Below are positions 36,423 through 44,525 of a stretch of 64,000 nucleotides of DNA, one piece after another (the first letter of the stretch is position 1; each line of letters starts with the position of its first letter). Below the pieces are notes generated by a model that worked only from the letters and a program-made list of their open reading frames with translations, was not told the DNA's origin and ran no database searches. This stretch comes from DATMER01 sp963741305 (lineage in GTDB: Bacteria; Acidobacteriota; Thermoanaerobaculia; Multivoradales; UBA5704). The DNA is taken from the NCBI GenBank assembly GCA_963741305.1, contig CAVUHL010000003.1:7316001-7380000 (forward strand), written 5' to 3'. The translations under genes and the position numbers were made by a program.

Positions 36423-36437
36423 GGTGAGAAATCCGGG
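36423..36437 (-). repeat. Right terminal inverted repeat of the IS
   Basis: GGTGAGAAATCCGGG, the exact reverse complement of the left end, followed by the CTAG target duplicate at 36438-36441. Confidence 0.92.
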
Positions 36438-37525
36438 CTAGACTCCTGGCGGAGCTCGTTCCAGATTTCGAGGAGAGACTCCTCGATCAGGCGCACCATG
36501 CCAGGGCTGATCTCGATGCGCCGGAGGAAGTCGCTGAAGGCTTCCTCAAGCCTCTCGGCGCGCACCTGGGCCGCGCCACAGCCCTTGATCCAGCAGCGGT
36601 AGTAGGGGTAGGTCCTCCCCATCTTGCCGCGGCTGTTGGAGGCGGTCATCGTCCGGCCGCAGGTGGCGCAGCGCACGAATCCACGAAGCGGAAATTCGGG
36701 GTTGGCCTTGAGCCGGGGCGGCTGGACGACGTCGGCGGAGCGCCCGTTGAGGCGCTGCTGGACGCGCGCCCAGGTGACGGGATCGACGAGGGCCTCGTGG
36801 TGGCCCTTGGTCTCGATCCCCCACCTGCCCGAGCGCGTCACGCCCTTGTAGAAAGGGTTCCGCAGTAGCTTGCTGAATTCCTGATAGCGGACCGGACGGC
36901 TCTTCTTCGAGATCAAGCCCACGGAAGTCAGTCGCTTCAGGACATCGGCCAGGGCCTCGCCTGCAGCCACGGCCTCGAAGCCCTGGCGCATGAGCGCTGC
37001 CCGCTCGCCATCCGGGACCACGATCTTCCGGCCCTCGGCCGAGCGGTCGTTGCGATAGCCCAGAGGCGCCGGCCAGGGCCAGTAACCCCGCGACACGGTC
37101 TCCTTCATGCCCGCCGTGATCTTCTCAGCCCTCAGCTCGTTGTCGAGCTGGTTGAAGACCGCGAAGACGCCCTCGATGGCCCGCCCGGCTGCCGTATCCT
37201 CGAGCGGCTGCGTGGCGGCGCGGAGTTGGGCTCCTGACTTCATCAGAAGCTGCTTGAGGGAGGTGTGGACGTAGACATCCCGGGCGAAGCGGCTGGTGTC
37301 GTAGACGACGACGTAGTCCACGGGGCGGTTCCGCAAGTCGGTCAGCATGAGGCGGAGTTGCGTCCTGTTCGCCGTCTTCGCGCTCTCCCCTTCCTCGCGG
37401 TAGACGGCCTCCACAGTCCAACCGCTCCGGATGCAGTACTCCCGGCAGGTCTTTTCCTGGACGTCGAGGGACAGGTTTGACACCTGCTCCTCGGAGGAGA
37501 CACGGGTGTAGATCATGGCTTTCAT
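36438..37525 (-). pseudogene. Serine integrase, N-terminal part (split by an IS)
   Basis: These are the first 363 codons of a large serine recombinase. The catalytic domain opens MKAMIYTRVSSEEQ with the nucleophile Ser at 10 (R-V-S-S), followed by Y-D-T-S-R-F-A-R-D and the Q-L-D-N-E-L-R-A-E-K helix. The recombinase domain follows (residues about 155-270), and then a zinc ribbon C-A-T-C with Y-Y-R-C-W-I-K-G-C. The frame continues for nine codons into the IS (S-P-D-F-S-P-R-V-S-P-R) before a stop, so a truncated protein could be made. It lacks the C-terminal coiled-coil part now at 34274-34704. It is preceded by a 58-codon gene on the same strand. Confidence 0.9.
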
Positions 37526-37588
37526 GGATTGTTCTCCCCGCCTTCGACAACCTTTTTCAGAACTCGATCTCTGTGCACGCTTTTTATA

Positions 37589-37765
37589 TCATATTTCGGG
37601 ATCTTCCGCCAGCTCGGCATCTCTTCTCTTGGCCTTCTCATCGCGGTAGATTTCGAGCAGCAGACGGGCGAGCTGGTAGGCGTGGTCGCGCGCTTTTTCG
37701 AGCTGGCGCTCGTCAGCCGGCGCGTCCTCGCCGAGGATCTCCCGGCATCTTTCCAGGGACAGCAT
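37589..37765 (-). CDS. Small helical protein in the recombinase cassette
   Basis: Fifty-eight codons from an ATG at 37765 that directly follows the stop of the upstream gene (TAG-ATG). The product starts MLSLERCREILGEDAPAD and continues with a charged amphipathic helix ending D-P-E-I. Leucine spacing and many Glu/Arg/Lys residues suggest one or two helices. It lies 63 bp upstream of the large serine integrase. I recall similar small open frames beside recombinases in related bacteria but can assign no function. Confidence 0.6.
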   Translation of the reverse strand: MLSLERCREILGEDAPADERQLEKARDHAYQLARLLLEIYRDEKAKRRDAELAEDPEI

Positions 37766-38584
37766 CTATCCGGCGCTCCCGGGGCTTTGTGGGATCAACC
37801 CAAGGTCTTTAAGCCGTGATCGCACGCGGCTGCGGCTCACGCGCAGGTGGCGGGCGACGGCGGCAATGCTCGGCGCCTTGCGCCATGCGGCGGCGAGGAC
37901 GGCGTCGTCGAGAGGGTTCGCGGGCCGGCCGCCTTTTCGGAGGCCTCCCCTGGCGGCGAGCGCACGGGCGCGAGCTCTTTCATTGACCTCGCCGGCGGTC
38001 TGGAGGGCGCGGAGGCGCTTGCGCGCGGTGGCTTCCGAAACGTCGAGCTTCCGGGCGAGCTCCCGCAGGGAGAGTGGACGGCGGCCTCCCCGGCCTTCCC
38101 ACCAGGTCAGCAGCTCCAGCGGGTTGATGATCGACGTGGGGCGGCCCCAGCTCTTTCCAGGCGTGCGCAGACGGGCGAGCTTCGCGGCTTCGGAGCGAAG
38201 CGAACGGTCCAGACAGCCGGAGATTTCAAGCCAGTCTCGCCAGCGGATCGCTCCGCCCGGGTCGGTCGTGTCGAGGCGTTCCTCAATGGCGATCAGGGCA
38301 ACGCCTTGGCCCGCGAGGAGGTGGCCCAGATCGGTCAGGTGGCGCAAGGAGTGCGCCAAGTGGCTCAAGGTGCGGACGAGGATGCCTTGGACAGCTTGCG
38401 CTCGAACGGCGTCCAGGAGGCTCCTGAGCCCCTTTCTCGGGCCTTCCGGCCAGGGACCTTGGTCGGTGCACTCCAAGGCAACTTCCAAGCCCCTGCTGGC
38501 CGCGTGGGCGGCCAGACCGGCGAGGATCTGCTCGACGGGCTCTCGGTCGGCGGCCGAGGTGCGCGCGTAGAGGGCGACTAACAT
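37766..38584 (-). CDS. Small serine recombinase-like protein with helix-turn-helix tail
   Basis: From the ATG at 38584 there are 272 residues. Residues 1-140 look like a resolvase/invertase catalytic domain: M-L-V-A-L-Y-A-R-T-S-A-A-D at the nucleophile region, then LLDAVRAQAVQGILVRTLSHLAHSLRHL in place of the usual SRLSRS segment. The C-terminal 130 residues hold two helix-turn-helix-like units (S-L-R-E-L-A-R-K-L-D-V-S-E-A-T-A-R-K-R and S-I-A-A-V-A-R-H-L-R-V-S-R-S-R-V). Its start overlaps the preceding gene's end by seven bases and its stop abuts the 58-codon gene, so all three are probably one transcript with the large integrase. Confidence 0.7.
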   Translation of the reverse strand: MLVALYARTSAADREPVEQILAGLAAHAASRGLEVALECTDQGPWPEGPRKGLRSLLDAVRAQAVQGILVRTLSHLAHSLRHLTDLGHLLAGQGVALIAIEERLDTTDPGGAIRWRDWLEISGCLDRSLRSEAAKLARLRTPGKSWGRPTSIINPLELLTWWEGRGGRRPLSLRELARKLDVSEATARKRLRALQTAGEVNERARARALAARGGLRKGGRPANPLDDAVLAAAWRKAPSIAAVARHLRVSRSRVRSRLKDLGLIPQSPGSAG

Positions 38585-38970
38585 GGCGAACGGCGAGCCT
38601 TCCTCTCGCACCGGTAGCGATTGAGGATCGTGTAGATGCTCTTCGGGGAGAGGCATGATCCCTGGGGCCCGGTGAAGACCGGCACGCCTTCGGCCCACAG
38701 ACGGCGCTCCGTGAGCCAGACCAGCACCCGGCCTCCGAGGTCCGCCGGCAGCGCGGCATACCAGGTCACGCCCTTGCGATGGATTTCGACCAGGAGCTTC
38801 CCTCGGTTCATGGTGACCGCCGAGGCACGCAGGCGGCAGATCTCCCCGGGCGTGAAACCGGACGCCAAGAGCGCCAGGAGTGCGCCGTCGCGCAGACCCA
38901 CGGGCCAGCCCGACCGCATCCGGGCGGGATCGACCCGCGAGAGGACCTCGTGCATGGACTGGACGCGCAT
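38578..38970 (-). CDS. Tyrosine-recombinase-like protein lacking catalytic residues
   Basis: One hundred and thirty residues resemble the front of a XerC/phage-integrase catalytic domain: L-R-D-G-A-L-L-A-L-L-A-S-G-F-T-P-G-E-I-C-R-L-R matches box I, followed by K-L-L-V-E-I-H-R-K-G and the F-T-G-P-Q-G-S-C-L-S-P-K-S-I-Y segment. The box I Arg (G-L-R-x-S-E-L) is replaced (G-F-T-P-G-E-I), and the protein ends before the H-x-x-R and Tyr motifs. It cannot be a full recombinase. It may be a DNA-binding accessory protein or a decayed gene. The ATG overlaps the stop of the dnaB fragment, and its end overlaps the next recombinase gene. Confidence 0.55.
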   Translation of the reverse strand: MRVQSMHEVLSRVDPARMRSGWPVGLRDGALLALLASGFTPGEICRLRASAVTMNRGKLLVEIHRKGVTWYAALPADLGGRVLVWLTERRLWAEGVPVFTGPQGSCLSPKSIYTILNRYRCERKARRSPC

Positions 38971-39096
38971 CAGAAGGGCTCCGCTCCCTTGGGCTCCGGG
39001 ATGGAGTGGTTGCGGAAGGAGGTGGTCGCACCGTTCCAGGTCAGCTCGACGGTGCCCGTCTCGCCGTGGCGGTGCTTGGCGAGCCTCGCGGCTGTG
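38970..39096 (-). pseudogene. Replicative helicase DnaB, C-terminal fragment
   Basis: Reading toward the stop at 38972-38970, the minus strand gives L-A-K-H-R-H-G-E-T-G-T-V-E-L-T-W-N-G, the conserved tail of DnaB-type helicases (usual form A-K-x-R-N-G-P-T-G-x-V). Homology fades upstream of about 39096, where plus-strand recombinase-like sequence begins. Only about 40 codons remain, so the rest was lost by deletion or insertion. The TGA overlaps the next ATG (TGATG), so this was part of an element's operon. Confidence 0.6.
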
Positions 39097-39164
39097 CGAA
39101 AAAGCCGTTTGGTTTCAGCAGTTTACTTCAGGGCTAGCGCGCCAGGGTCACTTAGGGGTACCAA

Positions 39165-39789
39165 GGCAGCCCGGCGCCTCGAAGAGGTCTTCGGGAGCTT
39201 CTCCGCAGGGTCCAACTCGCGCCTGGAATGGTGCGCCTGGTCGAGGCCGCCTTGCTCGAGCTCTGGCAGGATCTCCGGCAGGGATCGGTCCAGGAAGCCG
39301 CCGTGGTGAAGAGGCGCATCAGCGAGCTTGAGCAGCGGAAGAAGCGGCTCGTCCAGGCCTACATCTATGATCAGGCCATCGACCGGGCCACCTATGACGC
39401 GGAGCTGGCCGGCCTCGAAGAGGCCCTGACCTTTACGTCGTTGGAACCCGGGATGCGGCTATGGAGGACTTCGACATGGAGGCTTCGCGAGGGCTGTCAT
39501 GACAAGGACTTACCAGCTTTGGGAAGCGGCAGGCCCGGACCAGAAGCGGCGTCTCCAGAAGCTGATCTTTCCCCGGGGCGTCAGCTTCGACGGAGAGGCA
39601 CTTGGAACCCCCGTAACTGCCTTGATTTTCAGTGTGTTAGGCCAGGAAATGACCGAAAAGGAACGTTTGGTAGCCCCAACCGGGGCGAGTTCGAACATCG
39701 GCACACACTCAGACTTATCTACCTTCGCGCGCTTGGAGAAATTCCTGCGGCGCCTGGATTTCTTCAGGCGATGCGAGGTTTCGGCTTGA
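39165..39789 (+). pseudogene. Serine integrase C-terminal remnant, frameshifted
   Basis: Pieces in different frames match the C-terminal part of the integrase at 34274-34704: R-R-L-E-E-V-F-G-S-F, then PGMVRLVEAALLELWQDLRQ, K-R-R-I-S-E-L-E-Q-R-K-K-R-L-V-Q-A-Y, then E-D-F-D-M-E-A-S-R-G, and finally Y-Q-L-W-E-A-A-G-P-D-Q-K-R-R-L-Q-K-L-I-F-P-R-G with G-T-P-V-T. At least two single-base losses (near 39200 and 39450) and another break near 39497 separate the frames. The N-terminal catalytic domain is absent. It points outward on the plus strand, opposite to the left integrase. Confidence 0.75.
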
Positions 39790-39871
39790 GGCACACGCGC
39801 TGGGAAACAGAGGTAGGTAGGAGTGACGGCGTAAGACCGAACTTAATTTAAGACTTCCTCCCCAGGGGCAT

Positions 39872-39899
39872 GCGGGTTCGAGCCCCGCCTCCTGGCCCA
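39872..39899 (+). other. tRNA 3'-end-like fragment
   Basis: GCGGG-TTCGAGC-CCCGC forms a T-arm, followed by CTCCTGG, C and CCA, as in the last 28 bases of a tRNA. No matching 5' half (acceptor CCAGGAG) precedes it. Next to an integrase remnant, it may be the scar of an attachment site. It does not match tRNA-Ala(GGC). The remainder of 39790-40008 holds nothing I recognise. Confidence 0.4.
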
Positions 39900-39965
39900 G
39901 TGGTGTGCTCCTTGCCGAGGGTATCAGTGCCCGCCGGAGAGGCTCAACCTTCCAGCCGGGTGCCG

Positions 39966-40014
39966 TGTCTAACAAGACATGACCTGTTTGGCGCGCGTTC
40001 GCGTGTCATAAGAT
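39966..40014 (+). promoter_or_regulatory. Candidate promoter region of the CHAT gene cluster
   Basis: TAAGAT at 40009-40014 is a -10-like element ending nine bases before the GTG at 40024, with only a weak -35 (TTTGGC near 39987). A TGTCT-AACA-AGACA inverted repeat at 39966-39979 sits upstream and could be an operator. There is no Shine-Dalgarno sequence, so near-leaderless translation is likely. Confidence 0.3.
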
Positions 40015-40023
40015 GGCGACATT

Positions 40024-43000
40024 GTGAATAAGGTAGGGTCCTCCTACGGACGGTGGCTCGCGGCTGCGGCATTGGCGGCCTGTCTGCTGGCGTGTGGGCC
40101 GGCGGACCCTGAGCAGAGGAGGGAAACAGAGAGGACGGCAAAGATGAGCGCAGCACAGCCGGTGAGAATCGAGCCGGGCCAGAAGACAGGGCGTCCGCTC
40201 GCCGAAGGGGAGATGCACCCGTATCTCGTCCGGCTGGAGGCCGGGGAGTACGTCCGCATCGCCGCCGAGCAGCGCGGAGTCGACTTGGTCCTGCGCCTAG
40301 TGGCGCCTGGGGGCGACCTAATCGCCGACGTGGACAGTCCCACGGGCACGCGAGGGGCCGAGCGGGTCTCGGAAGTCGCTGCTGTTACAGGCGACTATCG
40401 GGCCGAGGTAGTGGGAGGCGAAGGGACGACGCCCGGAACCTATGAAATCCGGATCGAAGAGAAGGGTCCGGCCACCGAGGCGCACCGCCGCCGGGTTGAA
40501 GCCGAGCGGGTGTTCCAGGATGGTGAAAGTCTGAGGCGAAACAAGAAATACGAGGAAGCGATCGCCCGGTATGAGCGGGCGTTGGCGCTCTCGAAGGAAG
40601 CTGGGGACCCCGGCGGCCAAGCCGCGGCCCTCGTCTCGATCGGCTGGATGAAGGAATACCTCGACCGCTGGGAGGAGGCGGCCGGCCTGTGCTCGGAGGC
40701 CGCGAGGCTCTTTCAGCAGGCCGGCGATCCCAGGGCCCAGGCCCGAGCGCTCAACCGGCATGGGCGCATGCTGATTCGTTTGGGCCGGTACCGGGAGGCC
40801 CGGCAGCCCCTCGAAGATGCGGTCCGCTTGTTCCGCGCCAGCGCCGATCCGGAGGGCGAAGCCAGAGCGCTCGACAATCTGGGCAACGTCCAGAACTCGG
40901 AAGGGCGTTTTGATCTGGCTGTCGAAGCCTATACCCGTGCCTTGGAGGTCTGGCGTCGGCTCAACAGCCGCAGGGACGAGGCTATCGCCTTGCTCAGCCT
41001 CGGCAATCTCTACTTGGAGCATGGCAAGCGGACCGAGGCCCAGCACAACTTCGAGAACGCCCTGCAGATCGCCGAGGCCATCGCCGACGACGGGTTTGCC
41101 GCCGACGCGCTCGACGGCCTGCACGAGGTGGCGTACCGTGAGGGGCGGTTCGTCGAATCCCGTGTTCAAAGCGAGCAAGCGCTCGCGCTCTACCGCAAGC
41201 TCGAAGATCGGCGAAGCCAGGCCATCACGCTCATCTCCGTGGGCTCGGTTCTCCTCAAAACGAAAGAGCCGCAGGAAGCCCAGACACGCTTCTCCGAGGC
41301 TCTCGGCCTCTTCCAGGCCGTTGAAGACGCGCAGGGGGAAGCCATGGCCACGGCGCACCTGGCGCGCGCCGCGCTAGCCCGCGGCGAGGCCCGCCAGGCG
41401 CTCCAACTCGGGCAGGACGCCTTGACCCGATTCGAGAAGCTCGGCTATCGCTATGGCTTGTCCCTGACGCACTACGTAATCGCCCAGGCCCTGTTACAGC
41501 TCAAAGAGCCTGACAAGGCGCTGCAGGAAGTGGAGGCGAGCATCGAGCTCGCGGAGAACCAGCGTGCCGAAACGGGAAGTCTCGAGACCCGGGCCTCTTA
41601 CCTCTCGACCCGGCAGCATTACTGGGAGCTGTACATCGATATTCTGCTGGCGCAGGACCGGATGCACCCGAATCAGGGGTACGCGGCCCTCGCCTTGGAG
41701 GCGGACGAAAAGCGCCGCGCCCGCAGCCTGTTGGATGCCCTCGCCGAGGTGCGGGCCGAGGTCCGGCAGCACGCCGATCCCGCGCTCCTTCGGGAAGAAG
41801 AGGAAGTTCAGCGGCGCCTGGATCGAGCCGAACAGTCCGAGGAAACCGAAGCCCTCCTCGCCCGCCTCGACCGGGTACGCACTCGGATGCGGCAGGCGAG
41901 TCCGCATCTGACTCGGCTCGAAGGATCGAAAACGCTTTCTGTGACTGAAATCCAGAAACGCCTCCTCGATACCGACACATTGCTGCTCGTTTATTCGCTG
42001 GGCGAGGAGCGGAGCGTTCTCTGGCGATTGACGAGATCGAAACTTACCTTCCACTATCTTCCCGGGCGCGAACACATCGAAACGGCGGCCCGGCTTGCCC
42101 GCGACTTTTTGTCCCAGCGGCGCCGGCCGGCCGCCGGTCGCCGACAGAAGGCGATAGACGACCTCGCAGCCCTTGTGCTCAAGCCGGTGGCGGCGGACCT
42201 CCCCAAGTACAAGCGCCTGCTGATCGTCGCGGACGGCGCCCTGCAGTTGGTTCCCTTCGCGGCGCTTCCCGATCCCGCAGCAGTAATGGCGGCCGGGCGG
42301 CAGCCGTTCCTGGTCGAGAGCCACTCGATCATCCTCCTCCCTTCCGCCTCGGTCGGCGCTGCTTTGAGACAGGAGCGACAGACGGGGCCACTCCGCCATC
42401 CGGGGCCTTTGATCGCAGTCCTGGCCGATCCGGTTTTCGACTCCTCCGATCCCAGGGTTCATCCGCGAAGCGCTCCGCCGACGAAGCGTGAGGCGCCGCG
42501 CGGACACTTGACTCGCTCGCTCGAAGATCTGGGACTCTCCGATCTGGAACCCTTGCCGTTCTCGCGCCAGGAGGCCGAGGCGATCCGGAGCCTTTGGCGT
42601 CCCGGCGAGGTTTTGCAGGCTCTCGGCTTCGCCGCGAGCCGCGAAGTGCTGGACGACGAGCGATGGCGTCAGGCCCCGATCCTCCACTTCGCCACCCATG
42701 GCCTGCTCAACGACCGGCAGCCCGAGCTCTCCGGGCTCGTCTTCTCGCTGGTCGGCCCGGACGGTGCACCGCGCTCCAACGGCTTCCTGCGACTGTATGA
42801 AATCTATGGTCTGGACCTGAACGCCGATCTGGTGGTGTTGAGCGCTTGTCAAACCGGCGTGGGAAAGGAGGTGCGAGGAGAAGGCCTGCTCGGGCTGACG
42901 CGAGGCTTCATGTCCATCGGTGTGCCGCAGCTCGTGGTCAGCCTGTGGAAGGTGGAAGATCAAGCCACGGCGGAGCTGATGAGCCGCTTCTATCGAGAGC

Positions 43001-44106
43001 TCTTCAACGGCGAGCGGCCTCCGGAAGCCCTGCAGCGTGCCCAGAGATCGATGTTGGGAGAGCCCGCTTGGAGCCACCCTTCCTTCTGGGCCGGCTTCAT
43101 TTTCCAGGGGGACTACGACAAGAGGCCGGGTGGTGGCATCGAGGCTGCTGATTCGGGAGGACATGACCCTGCAAAGCGCGCCGGCACTGGGGGCCTGCCG
43201 CCCCCGAAGGTGAGGCCACCCCGGCCGAAGAAGTCGAAGCCGCCGGAGCCGCCGGATCTTTCCGGATCCTTGGCTGGACCTTCATCGTCGGACTCAGTTA
43301 AGTTTGCCGCCTACAGCCCCTCCGAAATGGTTTCAACAAGGTGGCATACCCTCCTGGCTTACTGCTTCAAGGAAGGCGCTGCCCAATCGGTATCAGAAGA
43401 CAGCGAGAGACGCCTCGGGGTAGAATCCGGAGGATACTCGCAAGCTCAAGCCTCCAGCACAATGCCGATTGCTATAGGGAGCGAGGTTGTAGTCATTCCA
43501 GAGCTGACAGGCTGTCGGCTCAACCCTCCGGAGGCCAGTTTCTTCTGGTTCGAGGACTGGCACCGTGCTGAGTTCCGGTTCCAAGCCATGCCAAACCGTT
43601 CAGACCTCCCTTTGGAGGTTGACCTGCCAGGACGTGTTTCCTTCTACGTGAACTCAGTACTGACGGCTGACCTCTCGTTTCACGTGAGGTTGGCGAGCTC
43701 CGCGGGTGTGAGGCCGGGAAGAGCAAGCTTCCGGCGCACTGAGGCGCAGCCGTATCAATCGATTTTCATATCCTACTCGCATTTCGATTCCGGAGTCGTC
43801 GAGCATCTCGAGCATTCCTATGCCGCACTTGGGCTCAGCTCTCTCCGAGATATCCACTTCCTTCGGCCGGGAGAGGTGTGGCAGCCGCGACTTTTGGAGA
43901 AGATCGAAGAGGCGGACGTATTTCAACTGTTTTGGTCCAACAATGCTAAGCAATCGAAGTGGGTGAAAGTTGAATGGCGGCATGCTCTTGGACTGCGGCG
44001 GCCCGGGTTCATCCGCCCGGTCTATTGGGAGCAACCGATGCCCAGGCCCCCGAGAGATCTGGCCGATCTGCATTTCCATCATCTCCGGTTGACATCGATC
44101 AGCTAG
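40024..44106 (+). CDS. TPR-CHAT-TIR lipoprotein
   Basis: This 1,360-residue protein opens with a lipoprotein signal (LAAAALAACLLAC, Cys about 25). A domain resembling pre-peptidase beta-sandwiches follows (about 45-150), then TPRs (about 160-560) and a CHAT domain (about 620-1050). The predicted cysteine-protease pair is His892 (H-F-A-T-H-G) and Cys942 (L-S-A-C-Q-T-G). After a proline/lysine-rich linker comes a beta-rich domain and, from about 1243, a TIR-like domain (S-I-F-I-S-Y-S-H, ending in F-I-R-P-V-Y-W-E). CHAT domains are caspase-like; many TIR domains degrade or cyclise NAD+. A TIR behind a lipoprotein signal is odd unless it stays cytoplasmic. The next gene starts 13 bp later with its own AGGAGG. 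Confidence 0.88.
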   Translation: MNKVGSSYGRWLAAAALAACLLACGPADPEQRRETERTAKMSAAQPVRIEPGQKTGRPLAEGEMHPYLVRLEAGEYVRIAAEQRGVDLVLRLVAPGGDLIADVDSPTGTRGAERVSEVAAVTGDYRAEVVGGEGTTPGTYEIRIEEKGPATEAHRRRVEAERVFQDGESLRRNKKYEEAIARYERALALSKEAGDPGGQAAALVSIGWMKEYLDRWEEAAGLCSEAARLFQQAGDPRAQARALNRHGRMLIRLGRYREARQPLEDAVRLFRASADPEGEARALDNLGNVQNSEGRFDLAVEAYTRALEVWRRLNSRRDEAIALLSLGNLYLEHGKRTEAQHNFENALQIAEAIADDGFAADALDGLHEVAYREGRFVESRVQSEQALALYRKLEDRRSQAITLISVGSVLLKTKEPQEAQTRFSEALGLFQAVEDAQGEAMATAHLARAALARGEARQALQLGQDALTRFEKLGYRYGLSLTHYVIAQALLQLKEPDKALQEVEASIELAENQRAETGSLETRASYLSTRQHYWELYIDILLAQDRMHPNQGYAALALEADEKRRARSLLDALAEVRAEVRQHADPALLREEEEVQRRLDRAEQSEETEALLARLDRVRTRMRQASPHLTRLEGSKTLSVTEIQKRLLDTDTLLLVYSLGEERSVLWRLTRSKLTFHYLPGREHIETAARLARDFLSQRRRPAAGRRQKAIDDLAALVLKPVAADLPKYKRLLIVADGALQLVPFAALPDPAAVMAAGRQPFLVESHSIILLPSASVGAALRQERQTGPLRHPGPLIAVLADPVFDSSDPRVHPRSAPPTKREAPRGHLTRSLEDLGLSDLEPLPFSRQEAEAIRSLWRPGEVLQALGFAASREVLDDERWRQAPILHFATHGLLNDRQPELSGLVFSLVGPDGAPRSNGFLRLYEIYGLDLNADLVVLSACQTGVGKEVRGEGLLGLTRGFMSIGVPQLVVSLWKVEDQATAELMSRFYRELFNGERPPEALQRAQRSMLGEPAWSHPSFWAGFIFQGDYDKRPGGGIEAADSGGHDPAKRAGTGGLPPPKVRPPRPKKSKPPEPPDLSGSLAGPSSSDSVKFAAYSPSEMVSTRWHTLLAYCFKEGAAQSVSEDSERRLGVESGGYSQAQASSTMPIAIGSEVVVIPELTGCRLNPPEASFFWFEDWHRAEFRFQAMPNRSDLPLEVDLPGRVSFYVNSVLTADLSFHVRLASSAGVRPGRASFRRTEAQPYQSIFISYSHFDSGVVEHLEHSYAALGLSSLRDIHFLRPGEVWQPRLLEKIEEADVFQLFWSNNAKQSKWVKVEWRHALGLRRPGFIRPVYWEQPMPRPPRDLADLHFHHLRLTSIS

Positions 44107-44119
44107 GAGGACGCCGACG

Positions 44120-44500
44120 ATGAGTGATCAGATGAATAATAAGCTCTACTTCACCGGTATCAACCCCAAGGGAAAGTACCTGACGCCGCCGACCTCGCTC
44201 GAGCGGATCGTCAATCGGCTGCGGCAGGAAGGTTGGCAGACTCCTCCAGAATGGGTACTCGAATGGACGCGCGAGCACACCGCGGATGAGGACGATCGCC
44301 TGCGTAAGCCGGTCTTTGAGACCGATCGTCCCTGGAACCTGACCGGGACCGGCTGGGGTGTCGTGTTCGCCCCGATGGGCGCAGCCGCCTCGACGATCCA
44401 CCAGCGACGGCATAACCTGCCAGCCTGGGGAGAGAGTCAAATCCAGCCGCGCTTCCCAGTTCGGCGGCGAATGCCTTCGAACCGGAATTGGCTGCGGTAA
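44120..44500 (+). CDS. Small protein resembling the N-terminus of C25/caspase-like proteins
   Basis: One hundred and twenty-six residues, with AGGAGG at 44105-44110 before the ATG. The sequence Y-F-T-G-I-N-P-K-G-K-Y-L-T-P-P-T-S-L and the later L-T-G-T-G-W-G-V-V-F-A resemble, from memory, the beginning of large multi-domain proteins with a gingipain-like peptidase that occur beside CHAT/TPR proteins. After V-V-F-A-P the resemblance stops and the sequence turns basic (R-R-R-M-P-S-N-R-N-W-L-R), so this is probably a truncated or frameshifted remnant. It lies between the CHAT-TIR gene and the first STAND gene, 25 bp before the latter. Confidence 0.5.
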   Translation: MSDQMNNKLYFTGINPKGKYLTPPTSLERIVNRLRQEGWQTPPEWVLEWTREHTADEDDRLRKPVFETDRPWNLTGTGWGVVFAPMGAAASTIHQRRHNLPAWGESQIQPRFPVRRRMPSNRNWLR

Positions 44501-44525
44501 ATCGAGACCGCAAGGCATCCCCGCA

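Larger units (their letters stand above)
34705..36437 (+). mobile_element. IS1380-family insertion sequence
   Basis: This 1,733-bp element is bounded by perfect 15-bp inverted repeats, CCCGGATTTCTCACC on the left and its reverse complement on the right. It is flanked by a CTAG direct repeat (34701-34704 and 36438-36441), the 4-bp target duplication typical of IS1380. It carries one transposase gene. The insertion splits a serine integrase, and its excision with one CTAG would restore the frame exactly. Both ends and the transposase look intact, so it may be recent and active. Confidence 0.93.

Noticed and set aside
39872..39899. Right attachment site duplicated from tRNA-Ala(GGC)
   Set aside because: The acceptor and T-stem sequences differ from tRNA-Ala, so it cannot be a direct duplicate of that site.
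39715..39975. Minus-strand open frame ending in G-L-E-P-A-C-P-W-G-like sequence
   Set aside because: It is the usual false frame created by reading the complement of a tRNA 3' end.
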